The notes beneath the pieces are model-generated. The model ran no database searches. It saw only the letters and a program-made list of their open reading frames with translations, and had not been told where the DNA came from. From Orbilia blumenaviensis (taxonomy: Eukaryota > Ascomycota > Orbiliomycetes > Orbiliales > Orbiliaceae): a DNA stretch of 64,000 bases. Positions 38,591 to 50,822 of the stretch are shown piece after piece (position 1 is the stretch's first letter; each line of letters opens with the position of its first letter). Both the position numbers and the translations under genes were made by a program. The stretch is from positions 4,278,001 to 4,342,000 of the forward strand of contig JAVHNS010000001.1 of the NCBI GenBank assembly GCA_036872755.1, written 5' to 3'.

Positions 38591-41382
38591 ATGGCTGGCC
38601 GCCGGTCTAACCGTGCTGGCCCCGCGTTTAGCGGCAATAATCTTATTCAGTCGAACCCTCTCCCTCCCCTTACCGCGATCCCAAGTTTCTCCTACGGCTC
38701 CCCTCAATCAGCACTGCCGAAACCCATGAGTGCCAGGGATACAAAGGTGAACATGACCGACGCCCTTGACAGGGCGGATGCCGCTGCGAAAGCCCGCCTT
38801 GAAGCTGCTGCGAAAGAGCGAAAGCTTGCCGAACAAAGAGCTGCAGAAGCTGCAGAAGCTGCGGAATCTGCGAGACAGGCCGCCCGGCAAATCTCTGCTG
38901 AACCACCAACGACTACTCGAAAACGCTCACTACGCAGTCAGAGTGTTCTTTCTCAAGGTTCTTACTCACAATTTACCAATAGTTTGCTGTTTGTAACTGA
39001 CCCACCTATCCCTTAGATGACAACTTCCAGGAAGGTGACGAAACCAGCCTCGAAATCCACCGTATCATCGAAAGCGCGAGGAACCCAGTGCCGGAGGCCT
39101 CTATGCTTAGAGCTAGAAGCGCTAATGCTGGTACCAAAGAACCTCGGTCAGCCATGAAAGGCTCAAGAGAAGAAGCTCTGCGCCCTTCTGCGAAGACTCG
39201 AGCCAAATATACTGCAGGTGCCAGGCGAACTATACCTATGACACCCATTCCAATCAACGGGGAGAGAGATGTCACATTCGATGAAGAAAACCAGGCCCTC
39301 GGCATCGCGCCACCTCTCGCCTCACCATCCCTAGCCTCGCCATCCCCAACTCCACAGCCGCAACACGAGGATACGCTCCCCGCAAATAACGACATTTTTG
39401 AAGATCGGCAAGACTCACCGCCTGACGCTATTGGGTACGCTGAAGGAAACCCCAACCTTCCAATGAGTCCCAACGGCTCTAACGATAGCCCTAGAAGAGC
39501 GAAAACGCCCATCGCTGCCTCTGAGCAGACGTCAACCAGCATCTCATGGTTTCCACTCGGCATCGCCAAAAATGGATTCCGATCTGCTGCCGCTGGAATC
39601 CAGAAGACCATTTCTATCTTGGGAATATTCGCGAGAAATCTATTCGGGCCGTTGCTTTATTACCTGCTTCTTGGGTTTCTCATATTCGGTGTTACTACCT
39701 TGTTTTACGATTTTATCCAACGCTCATCATACTCAACTTCAGCACCCCCTAGTTCCTCGGAAGAGTTGGTCCGCCGACTAATGGCCCTTGAGAAGCAAGT
39801 CGTTAGCTTCCAGAACGGCCAAGAACTGGAAAAGAGCTCACACAAAACCATGGAACAGCAGTTGGCGTCAATCAAGGGCGCTATATCGGCGTATTCATCC
39901 GTATCGTCCCAATTAGATAAGCACACTCGGAGCTACCAAACGGATAAACGCGTTTCAGCAGCGGCCATGTCAACAATGAACGCACAGATCGAATTGTCCA
40001 TGAAAAAGAACGATGCGACCGCGAAAGAGCAGAAAGGAAATTCAAAACACTTGCTTGATCAGATCGCGAAGGTCCAGGGCGAAGTCAAGGGTATCAACGA
40101 AGATCTTCAACGTTTGAAGTCTTCACAGGAACTGAGTACCAAAGCTCTCAAACTCATGGAACAATCACTACCAAAACAGCTTGCTGCACGAGTCGACTCT
40201 GAGGGCAAAGTTATAGTAGCCCCAGAGCTTCTACGCTATCTACAAACTATTCTAAGAGAGGATATACAAACGCAGATGGAAAAGATTTCTCAACAATCCG
40301 GTGGATCCCCGGCTGCTGGGAAGCCGAGTGGCGCTCTCTATAGCTGGGATGAATTCCTTAAAACCAATGCTGCAAAATTGCGGGGTTATCTTGGTGAAAT
40401 GTCTGAAGAAAAGTGGCGAAATGCCATCTCAGCAGGCATTGTTGTGACGCGTGAAGATATGATCAAGGCGATCCAAGAGAAATTGGAATCGGCACGGGAA
40501 CTTGCTGAAGCAGAAAATGGTTCTTCGATGAGAAAATACTTGCTTGAGGCAGAAAATGCCGCTAAAAACGTGGTTTCCACAGCAGCCACGAGTATATCAT
40601 CTGCGGCTCTGGCTGCAGTTACAAACTACATGCGAACTTACAAGGGAAGCAGTGGTACCTCGAGTAAATACGCCGATGCTCTCATCCAGGCGGCACTCCA
40701 TCAATATTCATCCACAATCATCCCAAAACCCGACTATGCGCTTCTTGCCCATGGCACTCTCATCGACCCGTATCTAACATCGCCTACCTTCAACCCATAC
40801 GATACCCCCGGGTTGCTGGGTAAGCTCACGGCCTTCTTACGCCCGGGGCTAAATGAACCGGCACACGTGCTCACCGAATCCACCAATATCGGGGATTGTT
40901 GGAGTTTTCCTCAAACTAGCGGACAGGTATCCTTACTACTTGCGGAGCCGATCTACCCAACCGATGTTACAATCGATCATATTCCTCGAGGAATATCAGG
41001 GGACGACTCATCCGCCCCACAAGAGGTTGAGTTCTGGGTTAAAATCGAAGACGAGTCTCTCCGCGACCAAGTCAAGAGGGCGGCGGCGGCGGCCATCGGC
41101 AATGTATCTGACAATGCCTCCACGCATCGCTACATCGCCAGTGGATACGTAAGGATTGCCTCCTTTGCTTATGACGTCCACGGTCAATATCCTGTGCAAA
41201 CATTCGAACTGCCTATTAGGTTGGAGGAACTGGGGGTTTCCGTCCGGAGTGTGTCATTCAGGATACTTAGTAACTGGGGACGCAAAGAATATACAAGTAT
41301 TTATCGCCTTAGGGTTCACGGAGAGCCGCTGGATAAGCGACCAGAAGGCCGTAAGCCTGAGGAACAGATTAAAGGACTCTAA
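38591..41382 (+). CDS. SUN-domain nuclear envelope protein (Sad1-like)
   Basis: Exons 38591-38957 and 39017-41382 give 910 residues. The nucleoplasmic N-terminus has a heptad-rich Ala/Glu/Lys stretch and basic patches, then one transmembrane segment (LLYYLLLGFLIFGVTTLFY, about residues 335-355). Coiled-coil sequence in the perinuclear space follows, and a C-terminal SUN domain (about residues 690-890) with NIGDCWSFPQTSGQVSLLLAEPIYPTDVTIDHIP, FAYDVHGQYPVQTF and VSFRILSNWGRKEYTSIYRLRVHG. SUN proteins pair with KASH proteins to form LINC bridges across the envelope, linking telomeres and the spindle pole body to the cytoskeleton. Neighbour of the Bqt4-like gene in divergent orientation. Confidence 0.95.
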
Positions 41383-42212
41383 CCCGCCCCATCGGACCTA
41401 ATTGATTCTCCATGTTTTGCTATCGGCTAGGCGTTTTGGGGAGTTATGGTTTTGCTTTTGTCGTGGCCGGGCGGCTAGCGAAGGGAGCTATGGTAACTCG
41501 TGTTTTGCTACATCTTTTCTTTACAAATCCCCCATTTCCTTTCTCCTTCCGATGTTCCGTTTTATGATGTATAACGATAACGAAAATGCCCCTTTCCCAC
41601 TTCTCAGGATGGACCCAATATACGCTCATGCCACAGTACTAGTCTTCTTTTAGTCTTTTTTTAGTCTTTCCCCTTAGTAGTACCATAATGGTTTCCCAAT
41701 TCTTCTGTTTATTTTCTCTCATGTTCATATCCCTTCTCTATTTCATTCTTAATTGGTGACTTGGTAGCATTGAGCCATATATCACTTACCAATGCACAAT
41801 TATGTTATCACATATTTTTATGATGTAGTCCGTGTCTGTACATATGCGTGAAAGCTCCTCGTGATTAAAGATTTTGAATCCGATACATCAGGGTTGTCTC
41901 AGGTGTAGAACGGTGTGGAAATAGACTCATGCGTAGCCTGGTCTTGAATCGAGACTGGTGAGTAACGCAATAAATTGAATTTCCAAGTCGCATGCGAAAG
42001 CCTTTGAATTATTAGGCCAGATTTGCTCCTAAACGCCACTTATTCCAAAATCGGGTAGACACCACCCAGCTACATACAAACGATTGATGGAAGGAACGCA
42101 ATAAGAAAAACATGAGATCGACAGCTGCTACCAGTAATATCGCAACAACCAACTCCAGCCTGAGCCAGTCCTGAGCCACTAAGGAATTCAGACAGGTAGT
42201 CCTGGGAGAGGC
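41383..42212. other. intergenic between convergent SUN and POLD4-like genes
   Basis: 830 bases shared by two 3' ends, T-rich after 41640. No gene seen. Confidence 0.5.
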
Positions 42213-42976
42213 TCATTCTGTACGTGTAGCTAAAAGCTCGTTGACGTAAGCTTCGGGGCCAACGTCTTCCCGTGCAGAAGCAGGGGCTGGTTTCCAACCT
42301 TGGGGGGGGCTCTCTTCGACTTCACCAAGTTCGGATTTGAGCAACACTGCCAGAACTTCAATGGGAGGCTCAAGGCCAAGACGCTGTGCTCTCTCCCAGC
42401 GCTTGAGGCGGGTCACGCCAACGCAAGGCCCGTACTGAGAGGACAGATCAAAATGCCGTAATATTTTCTCGTATTCAGCCAAACCTTGTTGGTGGACTAT
42501 GGGACCAAGGTTAGCTGCTGAAAAATGCTGAGCGGTGCACTGATTTGTGAAGTACGCATACCCGCTTGATGAATCCGAGAATTCTCAATATCCTTCCAGT
42601 ATTTGTGAATGTGGGGATCAGTTATCTTGTACGCCTTGTCCACGAATTGCTTATCGATTCCCCGGGCGAGCACGGGTTTATCAACAAGTTCTTCTTGAAA
42701 TAAGACTTGTTCTTCTACTGGTTCTTCCTCGAGTTCGTTACTTTGTTCTGCAGTCGCAGCCACGGTTTCAAATTTTGGCCCATTTGTCTCCTTCTCCTCA
42801 GATTTGGCCGCATTTTCGAGGACAGCTTTTATCTCATGCTTAGGTGGTGAGGCGGGTGCTCGAAAGGCGGTATCATGAGTGACAGCCTTTTGATAAGAGA
42901 CGTTTTTTTTGGAGACAAAGTTCAGCTTCGACTGCTGGCTAGCAGGGACTGCGGAATGGCGAGTAGAGACAGGCAT
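42213..42976 (-). CDS. DNA polymerase delta subunit 4
   Basis: Minus-strand exons 42562-42976 and 42213-42496 give 232 residues. The conserved C-terminal block reads LRHFDLSSQYGPCVGVTRLKRWERAQRLGLEPPIEVLAVLL, the POLD4/Cdm1 signature. The N-terminus has QQSKLNFVSKK, resembling the short PCNA-binding (PIP-like) motif found at the N-terminus of this subunit, and a long acidic linker follows. The subunit stabilises replicative polymerase delta. Intron 42497-42561 splits the two parts; the downstream exon starts VHQQGLAEYE. Confidence 0.92.
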
Positions 42977-43667
42977 TATAGCTTTGATAGCAATGATGAG
43001 TAAGTAGGTATGGTTGAAATCTTAATGGCTGATATTTGATGACCACTTTCTGGAGTCGTGGTTCGAAGCTTCTTTCTTTTCGGGGGACGTTGGCTGCTAC
43101 CGCGTCTTGGTTGGCCTGGGAACAGCCGCCTGTCACGAGGTTTCGCGTTTCTTATTTATGCGCCACACATTCCACCAACAGCTTGTTGCACAGCCACACG
43201 AACACCGGCAGTCTACGGACTAAGCATGTATAAGGTAGGTAGGTAGGTACCTAGGTACTCAGGGACTCATAAGTGTACTATACTACTATTATATATTAGT
43301 ACCCATCAATTGCACTATCGACATCCAAAATGTGGATCGATCGCATTGCATTGTGCAATGTTGCGCCCACGGAATTGTATATAATACCAGGTACCTAGCC
43401 ATATGATAAACTTCAGTGCTACGGCAGATGCTGTGTACTAACAGAGAACAAGATCCACCGGGACTACTACATAATACGTATTGCTAGTATCTTTGACTTG
43501 ACATTCAAATCGTCTTAGGTTTCGGGTCTCTGCCCTCGTTCATCGACATCTCCCTAGTTCCAACCCATATGCCCACCAGCTGCAATGCCATGCACCCAAC
43601 TGCCATCGCTGAGCTGACACTCGTACCTAAAGTAAACACTCACGATCAGAGATATCCGTGCCAAAGA
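42977..43667. other. intergenic, POLD4-like promoter
   Basis: Two minus-strand genes flank it. It contains an AGGTAGGTAGGTAGGTACCT word with a following CTAGGTAC (43233-43258). No gene is seen. Confidence 0.5.
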
Positions 43668-45037
43668 TCAAAGGCTCTTTTCCCACTTACTAGGATAGAC
43701 ATTCCAAGCATACTCCTGCATTACCCAAACTAAAATTACAAACGGTGCTCCAAACCCGCTTTTCCAGAGCAAAAAAGGCGTCGTCCAAGCCATCCATGAG
43801 TAAAACTGGTAGTGCAGTGATCTTGCACACAGCATTCCAATCATGTTACAGGTGAACAAGGTCGTAAGCATATATGCCCCATCGGTTTGTGTCGTCGTTC
43901 TATTTGTGTCCCCGCAATCTGCCTCGAAAAGGATATTCTTGATGAATTGAACCAGACCGCCCCGTACGGGCCGTAGCCATCTTGTCGTTAGAAAGAAAAA
44001 GAGCAGAGAAACATGAATCACCAGAAGTGCAATCTTGAACCAAGATGATGTAAAGACATTTTCCCCGACAAACCGCCAGTTGACAGTCCACTTCCACAAA
44101 AATGCCCGACTGAATTCAAATGCCCGGCCAAGATATCCCGCCAGACTGCCCTTATCCGATGCAACAAAGGGAACTGCGAGCAGTACTTGTATTTGCAGCA
44201 TTAATGCGGCGAGCCGAAGAGCCTTTCCAGTACTTCCCGTACTGAGAACATAAATGAGACCGAGAGCCGGCAGATAGAGGAGAGACGACATCTTTACCCC
44301 CACAGACAAGGAGTAGAAAATAGCGGACAATGTGTATTGCCGGGTTTGCACAGATAGGATAGCTATAAATATCAGAAGAGTACTGAAGCAGTCGTTGAAG
44401 AACCTAAGTAGATAAATGCTGTGAAGTCGTTTGGAGAGGACCAGTAGACACATTATCCAGGGAGGCGCCGAAGCCCTTCTATAACAAGCCATGGCAAGCC
44501 ACAGTGTTGCCATGTATGCCACCCAGAAGGCTGCTTGCACTCGTCCTCGTTGAGCCCCCCCATCTGTCAGGCTATAAAGCCAATTGTAGATGTAGACATG
44601 TCCAGCAGGGTATACTAAAGGGCCGGTCCCCCCCTTGATGTTCCTGTAATCTCGCTCGCCAGCCCGATACTGGGCGACCTGTTCCATGTAAGCCTCCCAG
44701 TCGATTTCGGTATCTACACAAAGTCTGTCAGCAAAGTAATCGAAGCAGGACTGCTTAAAAATATACATGACTTCCTTCCTCTTTCTTTCCTTTTTTTCTT
44801 AACAAAAAAAAAAAAAAAAAAAAAAAAAAAGCAATAGTAGTAGTAGTGGTGGTAGTAGTAATAATAATTGTAAACATCGCTCTGGTTCGGGGATAACAAC
44901 ATACATGGTACCTTCCGGAGAATAGCATAGCTCAAAAGGCCATCGAAGCAGAGCAATGCAAGGGCTACATAGTGTGCGTATTTAGGGTTTTGGGCAATCC
45001 CAATTCCCCGCGCATAGGCCCATCTTATGATATCCAT
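43668..45037 (-). CDS. ALG3 alpha-1,3-mannosyltransferase
   Basis: Minus-strand exons 44905-45037 and 43668-44713 give 392 residues. The signature TEIDWEAYMEQVAQYRAGERDY with IKGGTGPLVYPAGHVYIYNWLY is diagnostic of Alg3. Many hydrophobic segments follow, then LSKRLHSIYLLRFFND and LHYQFYSWMAWTTPFLL. The enzyme uses dolichol-P-mannose to add the first lumenal mannose to Man5GlcNAc2-PP-dolichol in the ER, an early N-glycan step. The N-terminus (MDIIRWAYARG) is taken at the first in-frame ATG. Intron 44714-44904 holds a run of about 30 A on the + strand (T in the transcript), ahead of its 3' splice site. Confidence 0.95.
44802..44830. repeat. homopolymer A run in ALG3 intron
   Basis: Uninterrupted A run on the + strand, transcribed as U within the ALG3 intron. 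Confidence 0.85.
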
Positions 45038-45656
45038 ATTTCCGAGACACGTGTCCCGGATAGGTTCAAGCCCACCCAATGGTTTCCGAAGCGTGATGGG
45101 AGAATTGGACTGGTGCGACGATGTGCAGGTGGATGCAAGAATCAACGTTTACTGTAATCAGCATATCAGGGTAGCCAAGCATAGCGCCTACGCGGGACTG
45201 AGTAGGATTGGGTTGGGTTGAACTGGTTAGGGGAACAACGCCAAATAAAATGCAACCTCCAACAACAGCCCGCCGCGGTCAAGCTCACCTCGCCCAGAAA
45301 GTTACTGCGCATGCTTCCATACATATCATGATCACCATCACCTGGCTAACTACCTTCATCGCTTCAACATTCTCTAATCTGCACCACATCCATCCCCGCC
45401 AGATAATCGCGCCTAAGTATAGGACATAGATCTTTTATTTCACTGTAAGCACACATCCATTCATACACACACATACACACACACATACAAATACTCTCCG
45501 TCTCGTAACATTCATTGTTTTACCAATGCCGTTTGCCCAGTTGCAATCAATCTCACCTACATCCGTCCAGATAGCTGCGCAATTGAAGCCTCTCAGGCTG
45601 CTCTCCGATCATTTTTTTTTCGAGATATTCTGGCTGCAACAGCAACTACATCAAGT
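45038..45656. promoter_or_regulatory. shared promoter region, ALG3 / UBA2
   Basis: 619 bases between divergent starts. A CA/CATA repeat lies at about 45463-45490, in the probable UBA2 leader. I recognise no specific factor site. Confidence 0.45.
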
Positions 45657-47913
45657 ATGGCCCACACCGGCACTGGGCGCGACAAGTTTGCCCGGAGATC
45701 CCTAGGAGGATTGCACCGCAGCATAAAGCAGGTAAGAATTATGATCGCCCGAGAGCCTCTGAGCGGCCCTAAAAATTCTGATACATCCTCTTCATAGTCC
45801 AAGTGTCTTATGGTTGGGGCAGGGGGGATAGGCTGTGAATTGCTCAAAAACCTGGTCCTTACCGGCTTCGGCGAGATCCATATTGTAGATCTCGATACCA
45901 TCGATCTGAGTAACCTGAACCGGCAATTCCTATTTGGAAAGCAACACATCAAAAAGCCCAAGGCTCTTGTAGGTGCTGTTTATGTAAACCTTCGAACGAC
46001 ACAGATCATCGTTAACAACTTGGTTGTGCTAGGTTGCAAAAGAGACAGCATCCAAATTTAATCCTAATGCTAAGCTAATTGCCCACCATGCCAACATCAA
46101 GGAACCTAATTTCAGTGTTGAGTGGTTCAGATCCTTCACGATCGTTTTCAATGCATTGGACAACTTAGACGCCCGGAGACACGTCAATAAGATGTGCTTG
46201 GCCGCAGATGTCCCTTTAATAGAGAGCGGGACCACTGGCTTCAATGGTCAGGTTCAAGTTATTTCTAGGGTATTGTACCGAACTGCATCGCTCTTACTAA
46301 GGAAGCCGGACTAACATATTGCTATAAAGGCTGTGACAGAGTGTTACGATTGCACAACAAAGCCAGTCCCAAAGTCATTCCCCGTATGCACAATCCGCTC
46401 TACTCCAAGTCAACCAATCCACTGCATTGTATGGGCCAAAAGCTATTTATTCAAGTAAGCTAGTTCTCGTACCCCTTGTGTAAAGAGATGGTACTAATTA
46501 ACAATAGTGAGTTGTTCGGCGCATCTGAAGACGAAGCCCCGGAGTTCGATCACAGCGAGGACACTGAGAACGGTAGGCCTCACTAGAGGGCACTATATTA
46601 CAGTCCAGTTACTAAAACACTTGTAGCCCAGGAAATCAAGAACCTCAGGCAGGAAGCACAGGAGCTAAAGAGAATCAGGGAGACATTAGGCCGGCCAGAG
46701 TTCGCGCAGAATGTTTTCGAGAAAGTATTCAACAAGGATATCATTAGGCTGTTGGAAATGAAGGACATGTGGAGAAACCGGAAGCCGCCAACTCCGCTAT
46801 CCTTTGAATTCCTCTTTTCCGATCTCCAAACTAGCCTGAACCCTGCGCAAGGCGATCAAAAAATTTGGACTTTAGGGGAGAACTTTTCGGTGTTCTGCGA
46901 TAGCCTGGATCGTTTAAGCAGGCGCATCCAGGATCTGAAGGCTGCTGGTGGAGATTCATTGCTATCTTTTGACAAAGATGACGAAGATACTTTGGATTTT
47001 GTCGCTGCTAGCGCAAATCTACGCTCCCATATTTTCGGCATTGAGTGCCAATCCAAATTCGATATCAAACGTGAGCCCCCCTTCTTAGAAAGAGTCTTAC
47101 AAATCCGAACCCCTAGCCAATAACAACCTCTAGAAATGGCGGGCAACATCATTCCGGCGATTGCGACGACAAATGCAATCACTGCAGGGCTCTGCGTGAT
47201 GCAGGCTTTCAAGGTTCTTAGACAGCAAATTAGCGATGCTCGCATGGTATTCCTGTCCATGTCAGGGGACAGGGGTCTTACAACAGAGCCTTTGCGCACC
47301 CCTAACCCTTCATGTCAGGTGTGCAGTGTGGCACGTCTAGATTTCGAGTGCGACACTAGGAAAACACGGTTAGGAGAGTTTATCAACGAAGTACTCAAAG
47401 ATATTTTTGAATACGGCTCGTCGATCAGTATCCTTCACGAAAAACTCATTTATGACGAAGAATACGACGATAATTTGGATGTTTCCCTCGAGTCTCTCGG
47501 GATTGCAGAGGGGTCCTTTTTGACTGTTATGGATGAATCGGATGACGACCAGTCACGCAGGGTAAACTTGATTGTACAAATCAAAAACCGGTGCGTTCGC
47601 TCTGTTCTCCCCATTATATTTGACAAATTGTTAACAGGACTCCAGGCCCCAAGCCAACTCCGACCAGGCATTTGTAAAGCCCGTTCGATTTGAAATTCCC
47701 GTGAAGCAGGCCCAACCTCCCTCGCTAGACTCGCTAGTTCTAAGCGGGAAAGACACTGGTGGTAACAATGGCTCTCATAGCAATAGCGACATCGAACAAT
47801 CTCGCAAGCGCAAAGCAGAGGATTCTCTTGATTCAAACCAGGAGCCCAATAAGAAAGTGAAGGCGGCGGAGGATATTATCATCATTGATGACGGCTATAT
47901 TGAAATAGATTAG
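45657..47913 (+). CDS. SUMO-activating enzyme subunit 2 (Uba2)
   Basis: Eight exons (45657-45731, 45798-45968, 46033-46269, 46330-46454, 46508-46572, 46627-47070, 47134-47590, 47646-47913) encode 613 residues. The nucleotide loop is [35 protein letters not shown] follows, and [23 protein letters not shown] holds the catalytic Cys. Zinc ligands are CYDC and CQVC. A ubiquitin-like domain ([19 protein letters not shown]) precedes a basic tail SRKRKAED and a final [12 protein letters not shown], which looks like a SUMO-interacting motif. With Aos1 it adenylates SUMO and passes it to Ubc9 in the nucleus. The last 3' splice site was chosen as the second of two AGs, because the first brings an early stop. 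Confidence 0.95.
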
Positions 47914-48038
47914 CCTGGTCTTTGTAAGGTGAAATTTACACTACTAGTCGGCGCGGAAAGAAGGTAAATCATTTTGGGATTTGAAGCAGTGCTTACAAGC
48001 TCGACCACGGTGTTTAGTACTAGAACAATGCGAATTAA

Positions 48039-49221
48039 TTATCGGCTTGTGTAACCGCCGTCGATTACAAGGTCTGTCCCCGTGATATAGTCACTCGTCG
48101 CGAGGTAGTAGGCAGCATCCGCAACTTCGGAAGCAGTTCCGAATCTCCCCAGGGGGATCTGCGAGAGAGCGTTAGCTCTTGCTGAGGAATTTATGGCTAG
48201 TTTAAAACAATTGACACCAATCTACATCAGCATTCAACGCTGTGGGATGGTTAACAAAACTAATACTAAGGAACGTTGTAAATACGTACTGGCCGTCATC
48301 TCAGTTTCGATATACCCGGGAAGGATATTATTGATTCGAACGTTAAAGCGCGAGGCCTCTTTTACCATAGATCTGACGAATCCTACGACCGCGGTGGCAT
48401 TTCGTATCGTCAGCAGGTCCAGAAGAGTTATGCTGGCAGGGCTGGGGGGTGTGCACCATGAAGGCCAGCTTTACTGGCTGCATAAATGGAAGACCCTTCT
48501 CCACCCGTAGATGCAAGAATCGATGAGATATTGATTATACAGCCTATGACAGTTATGGAATTAGACGCGTGAGGTATAGGTGTATAGGGTTCTCGATCGA
48601 TGCCCAGCCAGGGTTGTCATATGCATACCTCTCCGAGCTCGCGCCATTTCTTTAAAATAGAACTTGGTGCCATATATTGTCCCCAAAAGATTTGTTCTTA
48701 CTATATCATCGATTTCGTCGATAGGCGTACGAAGCAACAGCGAGGTTTGGGACTGCCCTAGACGTGTCGGATTATCATGTTACCAGAGCCCCCGACCCAC
48801 CCCCTTCCATGCCCGGCAATAATTATAACTACACCGTGCAAAAATATATGATCACAGACCAGCAGAATTGACGAGAATGTCGACCTTTGGCTGTACACCA
48901 ATATTCAGTCATTTGGTTAATAGCAGTCACTTCACCATCTTCCAAGTGATCCATTGAAGTGGGTGTTTTTATCCTACACACATTCATTTTGACAGCCTGC
49001 TCCCAGAGCTCTTTGTCGCCGACATCACCGACCAAGAAACGGTGGTCTTGCGCTTGCTGTTCACACTTGGCCAGGATCGAGATGGCATCCTTCAGTGACT
49101 CCTCGTGCCGTGCAATGAGAGTACATGTCGCCCCTGCCTGGGCGAATCGATTGGCGATAGCAAGGCCAATTCCCTTGGAGCCGCCAGTGATCAGGCAGGA
49201 GCGGCCAATGAGGTTAAGCAT
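48039..49221 (-). CDS. FabG-like short-chain dehydrogenase/reductase
   Basis: Seven minus-strand exons: 48982-49221, 48860-48890, 48629-48757, 48457-48543, 48290-48382, 48226-48239 (14 nt) and 48039-48158, 237 residues. Rossmann motif LITGGSKGIGLAIANRF, VDILVNSAG, catalytic Ser in NISS and YAASK for Tyr/Lys, then NILPGYIETEMTA and the C-terminal IPLGRFGTASEVADAAYYL...GTDLVIDGGYTSR. This is the 3-oxoacyl-ACP reductase (FabG/Oar1) pattern; mitochondrial fatty-acid synthesis is likely but not shown. No in-frame ATG lies upstream, so translation starts at MLNLIG. The 14-nt exon is inferred because no other path keeps the frame between MTA and IPLG. UBA2 ends 125 bases away, convergent. Confidence 0.88.
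48226..48239 (-). other. 14-nt microexon of the SDR gene
   Basis: Lies between introns of 50 nt (48240-48289) and 67 nt (48159-48225). Both ends carry AG/GT borders, and it adds TLNAD, joining EMTA to IPLGRF in frame. Confidence 0.7.
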
Positions 49222-49484
49222 GGAGAGCCGGCGGTATATTTCGGGGCCTTCTTGGCCAGGAATCGTGGTGGTGGTGGTTTTGGTGAAGCAAAGGCTTGGC
49301 TCGGAGGAATGCGCGTCATCCAACTCCTGGTTTACTAGGCATTTAACTTAGGCACTTAGCATGTTCTCGCGAACCATCAACCAAACGCTGACCTCGTCAC
49401 CCCCAAACTCCTTCGCCATTCCCGCTTTACTTGCCCCCCCAAAATTACAAACGCCATCCGCGCCGGCGGCTTACGTCTCGCACG

Positions 49485-50392
49485 ATGATACTTAGCTACG
49501 GTTACAGCTACCCGGCACTAGCTGCTATTGTTATTGGATCATGTACGTTAAAACACCCGGAGCTTTACTGACGGGACGGAATATATCTAACCGACGATCT
49601 GACATAGATATTCTATTTACCGGAGATGGAGAGTACTTCAATGTTGGTATTCGAACGATCGCTACCCCACAAAACATTCACTAAGCGATATAATCACGAA
49701 TCAAGGTTGGGAAGTTTCTCGAAGAGACATCGCCCTATAGCTGGGCGTCGGCGGGTATCGGGCTGTGCATTGGATTGAGTGTTATTGGAGCAGCATGGTT
49801 AGTCGAAACAATGTCCCATTGCGGCCATATTGTGGGTTACTCATGACACCCGGCTCGTACTAGGGGAATATTCATTACTGGATCAAGTATACTGGGAGGA
49901 GGTGTAAGGGCACCGAGAATCCGAACAAAAAACCTCATCTCCATTATTTTTTGCGAGGTTGTAGCTATATATGGCGTCATTATGAGTATGTTCTGGTACG
50001 GCCCGAATCAGCCATGAACTTTGCTAACATGAATCCGGACCAGGTATCGTATTCAGCGCAAAAATAACTTACATACCGACGGAAGGCCTCTATACACCCG
50101 AGAATTTCTATACTGGTTATGCGCTATTTTGGGGTGGTGTCACTGTTGGGTTTTGTAACCTGATATGCGGTATCGCTGTAGGGGTAACCGGAAGCACCGC
50201 TGCACTAGCTGATGCCGCTGACCCAACCCTGTACGTGGACGTCCTTTCTTTGAGATTAAACCTGTTTGTGCTGACTTTCATGACAGGTTTGTCAAGATTC
50301 TTGTTGTAGAGATATTCGGTGGTGTACTAGGGCTCTTTGGGTTGATCGTTGGGCTACTGGTATCTGGAAAGGCGACAGAGTTCCAGAAATAG
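49485..50392 (+). CDS. V-type ATPase proteolipid subunit c'' (Vma16-like)
   Basis: Exons 49485-49542, 49608-49642, 49706-49797, 49864-49985, 50044-50230 and 50287-50392 give 199 residues. It has five hydrophobic segments. Landmarks are [71 protein letters not shown] with the proton-carrying Glu, and the end [24 protein letters not shown] with a second Glu. The subunit is part of the rotating ring that pumps protons into vacuoles. Intron 2 (49643-49705) has a non-consensus donor (GTTGGT) required to keep FNVGKF in frame. Divergent from the SDR gene (263 bases between starts). Confidence 0.94.
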
Positions 50393-50822
50393 AAATGCCG
50401 GCGAGGTAAAGAAACTTACGTGCCGCTGCGATGACGCCACCGCAACCGCCATCATGGTGTAGGTCCCCGTGCCCCATATCCGTTCTGTAGATATGGTGCG
50501 GGACGGGTGACAGTGAGCCCTACAGTGGATACAATACTCAATCCATGCTGACTGGGGAGAGTAATATAATTCAATTGAGACAAGTGTCCAGATATTCTAA
50601 TCGATCCTTTCGTGTGCAACTCCCTACTATCTAGACTCTTCCCCATCCGCCTGTATTATTCCCTGAGATTCTCTGGACTGCGCAACTTCACGGTTCGAAA
50701 AGTCTTCTAGCAAATCCAAAATCCGGTTTTGTATCTCTGATATGATCACGGCGCGTAGTATTTCGTTACTAAACGCCTTCTTGGGTACCACTAATAGACG
50801 CCACTACATACAGTTTTACGTA
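50393..50822. other. intergenic between convergent V-ATPase c'' and CCT1 genes
   Basis: 430 bases shared by two 3' ends. Nothing further is seen. Confidence 0.5.

Noticed and set aside
46270..46329. Possible frameshift in UBA2 after QVQVISR
   Set aside because: A normal 60-nt GT-AG intron joins ISR to AVTECYDC and restores the family sequence.
49222..49342. Longer N-terminus for the SDR protein
   Set aside because: The frame is open upstream but has no ATG in frame; the two upstream ATGs (49342 and 49319) are in other frames.
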